This document shows, in pieces, positions 35,943 to 38,316 of a stretch of DNA of 38,316 nt (the stretch's first letter is position 1; each line of letters begins with the position of its first letter). The position numbers and the translations under genes were made by a program. This stretch comes from Deltaproteobacteria bacterium (GTDB lineage: Bacteria > Desulfobacterota > DSM-4660 > Desulfatiglandales > B25-G16), in NCBI GenBank assembly GCA_020349945.1, contig CP070704.1:1583751-1622066 (forward strand), given 5' to 3'. Below the pieces are notes generated by a model. It saw only the letters and a program-made list of their open reading frames with translations, had not been told where the DNA came from and did no database searches.

Positions 35943-36191
35943 TTACTCTACCTTTACTTGGGTGGCCTTTCTCCCTGCCTTTTTTAGATGCCTTTTCTCT
36001 ATAGTATCTATTCTCTTATCAATCAGAGACCTGATTCCCTTTAAACACTCTATCCTGCTCTTGGCTATGTGTTCACGAAACTCAGAACCAGGGCTGATCT
36101 TTCCTTCCAGCCAGGAGAAAAAACGACCAAGATAGCAAAAGGCCTCCTCTGTGGCTATCTCCTCTCTCACTCTAGGTTTTTTGTTTTCCAT
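35943..36191 (-). CDS. Small hydrophilic helical protein coupled to the ArsA-like ATPase
   Basis: An 82-residue, charged, mostly helical protein (TEEAFCYLGRFFSWLEGKISPG, then SRIECLKGIRSLIDKRIDTIEKRHLKKAG). I choose ATG 36191, since GGAGGAAAG lies just upstream; a TTG at 36206 would overlap that site. The start lies inside the end of the ArsA gene (20-nt overlap), so translation is coupled. No family recognised with certainty; the tight link suggests a partner of the ATPase. Confidence 0.7.
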   Translation of the reverse strand: MENKKPRVREEIATEEAFCYLGRFFSWLEGKISPGSEFREHIAKSRIECLKGIRSLIDKRIDTIEKRHLKKAGRKATQVKVE

Positions 36192-37377
36192 CTTTCTTTC
36201 CTCCAAAAATGATATTTAAATGGTTACCATCTATCTTTGCCTTAACATCCTTATAGGTAGCAACATATCTCGGCAAAAGGATGTGTCTCTTGAATCCGCC
36301 TATCCTTATAACTATCTCTTCGGGTAGCCTGTTTAATTCTACCTCTTCTTTGGTGAGAAATGGAAGTCTAATCCTTATTAGAAACTGGCCATCCTCGTGA
36401 TGAAATTCGTAAGACTTCTCGGTAAAAAAATGTTGGGTTGGATCATGCTCACCATATATATTTGCGCCAAGCTTCTTTAGGCTCTCCGCTCCCAGAGGCT
36501 CATTCTTGAAAAGGTTTACGGAAAATATGGGAACAGGGCTGAAATATTCCTCTGCCAATTTCAGGTATCTCTTCTGAGACTCCTTCCAGTCATCGAAGTA
36601 TTTTTCCTCAAGATTAGCTGGTAAGATCCTGTTCATGACGACCGCGTCAACGCACATCTTATAAAGAGAGAAATACAAGAAGATCCTCTGTGTTTCTTTT
36701 AGGACCATCTTTTCTGGATTGGTCACAAGCCTTACGGTGGTTACAGCAGGATCGGTGAGGATCTTATCTATGCCCTCAAGTCTGACAAAAAGATCTTTAA
36801 GGGCCCTAAAATAATCATCTTCTGGGAGGGGAACCTCGTAAAATCGTCTGGCTAGAGGCCTGATGTAGCTTACTACCCTGCGCTCAATCTTGAATATCTT
36901 TCTAATATACCATTCAAGCGTTGTGGGAATACTGATGAACCTCAAAGACTCCCCAGTTGGTGCACAATCGAGAATAATTAGCTCAAAATCGCCTTCCTGC
37001 GCATATCGGTTTATATAAAGAAGGGAACTCACCTCTTCCATGCCCGGTAAAATAGCAAGCTCCTCAGCCAATATCTCATCCAGACCTGATGTATTAAATA
37101 GGCTGGCTATATATCTATGGACATCTCCCCAGTTGCTCTGTATCTCTTCATTAATATCCAATTCCTGGATCCATAGCCGATCTCCTACCTTAACCGGCAT
37201 CCCCCTATTTTTGTCCGTCAAGCCCTTATCGAGGGCAAAGACGTCGCTTAGGCTATGTGCAATATCTAGGGACATTATCAAGGTTTTGTGGCCGGCCTCA
37301 GCCGCTTTTACACCTGTAGCGCTGGCAATACTGGTCTTTCCCACTCCTCCCTTGCCAGCAAACATTATGATCCTCAT
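36172..37377 (-). CDS. ArsA-family ATPase with HSP20-like C-terminal domain
   Basis: A SIMIBI ATPase of 401 residues. Walker A FAGKGGVGKTS (residues 5-15), the Walker A' region SLDIAHSLSDVF, and LIILDCAPTGESLRF (switch II) are those of ArsA/Get3. Only one ATPase half is present, unlike double-headed ArsA, and the metalloid-binding cysteines of arsenite pumps are not evident. The C-terminal 90 residues (about 310-398; FLIRIRLPFLTKEEVELNRLPEEIVIRIGGFKRHILLP) form an HSP20-like beta domain known in this bacterial subgroup. No arsB, arsC or arsD is near, so arsenic resistance is unlikely; a client-protein or membrane-targeting role is more plausible. Confidence 0.88.
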   Translation of the reverse strand: MRIIMFAGKGGVGKTSIASATGVKAAEAGHKTLIMSLDIAHSLSDVFALDKGLTDKNRGMPVKVGDRLWIQELDINEEIQSNWGDVHRYIASLFNTSGLDEILAEELAILPGMEEVSSLLYINRYAQEGDFELIILDCAPTGESLRFISIPTTLEWYIRKIFKIERRVVSYIRPLARRFYEVPLPEDDYFRALKDLFVRLEGIDKILTDPAVTTVRLVTNPEKMVLKETQRIFLYFSLYKMCVDAVVMNRILPANLEEKYFDDWKESQKRYLKLAEEYFSPVPIFSVNLFKNEPLGAESLKKLGANIYGEHDPTQHFFTEKSYEFHHEDGQFLIRIRLPFLTKEEVELNRLPEEIVIRIGGFKRHILLPRYVATYKDVKAKIDGNHLNIIFGGKKDGKQKT

Positions 37378-37689
37378 GTTCCCTCTTCTTTAAGATACCT
37401 TTGGATAAATGAGCATTACGTTTTGGCCTGTCTTTCATAAGATTTTTCTCAGGTAATAACAAACTATGTATTAATCAATTTTTAAGCAGTTTAGGGAGAT
37501 TTGGTCAAGTGGATTAATTCCCTGTGTCTATACAGGGCGACAGGTGGGGATGTTCAAAATACAGCAGGAGGATGGATATTTCCTGGGATCTATGTGATTA
37601 ACGCACTGATATTACTAATAAGAGGAAAAGTGGGAGGTGTTTAAGTATCGACATAAAGGGCAAGCGAAAAGCGTAAGGGGCCGGAGGTG
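37378..37689. other. Interval between Fis-like gene and ArsA-type gene
   Basis: 312 nt with no gene. The only clear structure is a 6-bp perfect hairpin CCCTGT (37520-37525) / ACAGGG (37532-37537). It contains the upstream region of the ArsA gene and the 3' region of the Fis-like gene. Confidence 0.4.
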
Positions 37690-37902
37690 TTATAGGGCAG
37701 GCCTCTTAATATGGTGTTTTTTCATTTTGCTATACAATGTGCTACGGGCAATGTCGAGTTCCCTGGCGGCCTGCTTCAGGTTCCAGTTTTTTTCTTCAAG
37801 GACCTTGTGAATCAAGGACGCCTCTGCTTTGGGAAGAGAAGGCTCAGTTAGCTCCAGGATAATTTGCTCCTGTGCTGCGTGTGTTTTGAAGTGATCTGGC
37901 AT
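37690..37902 (-). CDS. Stand-alone Fis-type helix-turn-helix protein
   Basis: A 70-residue protein whose last 45 residues are a Fis/HTH_8 domain (EASLIHKVLEEKNWNLKQAARELDIARSTLYSKMKKHHI). This is the same domain that ends NtrC-type sigma-54 activators, but here there is no receiver or AAA+ domain; a 25-residue polar N-terminus precedes it. The ATG at 37902 has a GGGG stretch at a long spacing. The next gene downstream in the window's right direction is a paralogue. It probably binds DNA as a dimer, as a small nucleoid or regulatory protein; it could also be the relic of a larger activator. Confidence 0.7.
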   Translation of the reverse strand: MPDHFKTHAAQEQIILELTEPSLPKAEASLIHKVLEEKNWNLKQAARELDIARSTLYSKMKKHHIKRPAL

Positions 37903-38181
37903 AGTAATAGGCCCCTTTCAGTCAGTAGAGAGACTCCGAAAACTACTACCCGCCTTATTGATTGTTCCGAACATGCAAGGCGGCCCGACAGCGCTATTGG
38001 GGCTGCTTAGTAATTGGCAAGCAATTTAAGTGCCAAATCTACATTCGCTGTTTGGGGGGCATTTAAGAACCCACAAGCCCTTGGGAGCTGAAACGCTCAT
38101 AGGGAAGGTAAGGGGAGATCTTCATCCCGGTGCGGCATCGAGGTAGGTGTTTAGGGTCAATCAGGCAGGGAGAGTCCTTGG

Positions 38182-38316
38182 TTAATAGGGCTTTTCTATC
38201 CGGTATTTCTTCATCTTGCTGTAGAGGGTGCCGCGGGCAATATCCAGCTCCTTGGCTGCCTGCACCAGGTTCCAGTTTGTCTCCTCCAGGACCTTGCGTA
38301 TCAGGGTTGACTCTGC
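38182..38316 (-). CDS. Fis-type helix-turn-helix protein, partial (cut by window edge)
   Basis: The stop is at 38182-38184 and the frame is open to the end of the window (44 codons): AESTLIRKVLEETNWNLV, then QAAKELDIARGTLYSKMK, ending KYRIEKPY. By eye 32 of 44 residues match the Fis-like gene at 37690-37902, so the two are tandem paralogues. Whether it is another small protein or the end of a full sigma-54-dependent activator cannot be seen here. Confidence 0.8.
   Translation of the reverse strand, partial: AESTLIRKVLEETNWNLVQAAKELDIARGTLYSKMKKYRIEKPY

Noticed and set aside
1-38316. CRISPR arrays, insertion sequences, attachment sites, rRNA
   Set aside because: No regularly spaced direct repeats, transposase motifs, integrase genes or rRNA-like stretches were seen on either strand.

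Overview
The window looks like chromosomal DNA from a Gram-negative, probably anaerobic, deltaproteobacterial (Desulfobacterota-like) organism. The grounds are: LolA and Lol-type lipoproteins (an outer membrane); a CooC-type nickel-insertion ATPase (usually tied to CO dehydrogenase); single-subunit-pair SucCD; an ArsA-family ATPase with an HSP20-like C-terminus; Fis-type regulators; and AT-leaning codon use. This placement is inferred from gene content, not from a marker-gene tree. I found no rRNA, tRNA, CRISPR array, transposase or phage gene. Most of the window is ordinary core genome.

Layout. 209-6474 (minus strand): cooC, rfbB, rfbA, rfbC, then ftsK and lolA, with short or overlapping junctions; an envelope and division block. 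6726-9312 (plus): an EF-G-like GTPase followed by a MogA/MoaB molybdopterin protein. 9359-9834 (minus): a small lipoprotein gene whose last fifth lies in another frame, behind a T7 run. 10112-11554 (plus): an NhaD-type Na+/H+ antiporter behind a near-consensus promoter and a nested inverted repeat. 11599-12562 (minus): moaC and a DUF1178 gene. 13116-17923 (plus): threonine aldolase, a secreted trypsin-like PDZ protease, a membrane-anchored LysM protein and a cold-shock protein with a structured leader and a strong terminator, spaced by long non-coding stretches. 18169-22793 (minus): smc then ftsY. 23008-28023 (plus): a secreted double-LysM protein, a small coupled ORF, gamma-glutamyltransferase and an OFA-type MFS transporter. 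28078-28598: a clearly decayed EamA/DMT permease. 28678-32688 (plus): NAD(P)H-hydrate repair enzyme, HAD hydrolase, YajG-like lipoprotein and ssb. 32708-38316 (minus): tatA, sucC-sucD, Smr, a small helical protein overlapping an ArsA-type ATPase, and two tandem Fis-like helix-turn-helix genes, the last cut by the window edge.

How the genes fit together: the left block serves envelope and sugar-nucleotide supply (dTDP-sugar) plus chromosome translocation and lipoprotein transport. Molybdenum cofactor steps (Mog, MoaC) sit on either side of the antiporter. SMC and FtsY form a chromosome-segregation and protein-targeting pair. GGT and the OFA transporter form a two-gene unit that probably handles gamma-glutamyl compounds and a small organic anion.

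I did not find a convincing wholly new multi-gene system. The items most worth checking are the frameshifted lipoprotein gene at a T7/A4 slippery run, the decayed EamA permease, the structured leaders of the antiporter and cold-shock genes, and the tandem stand-alone Fis-like proteins.
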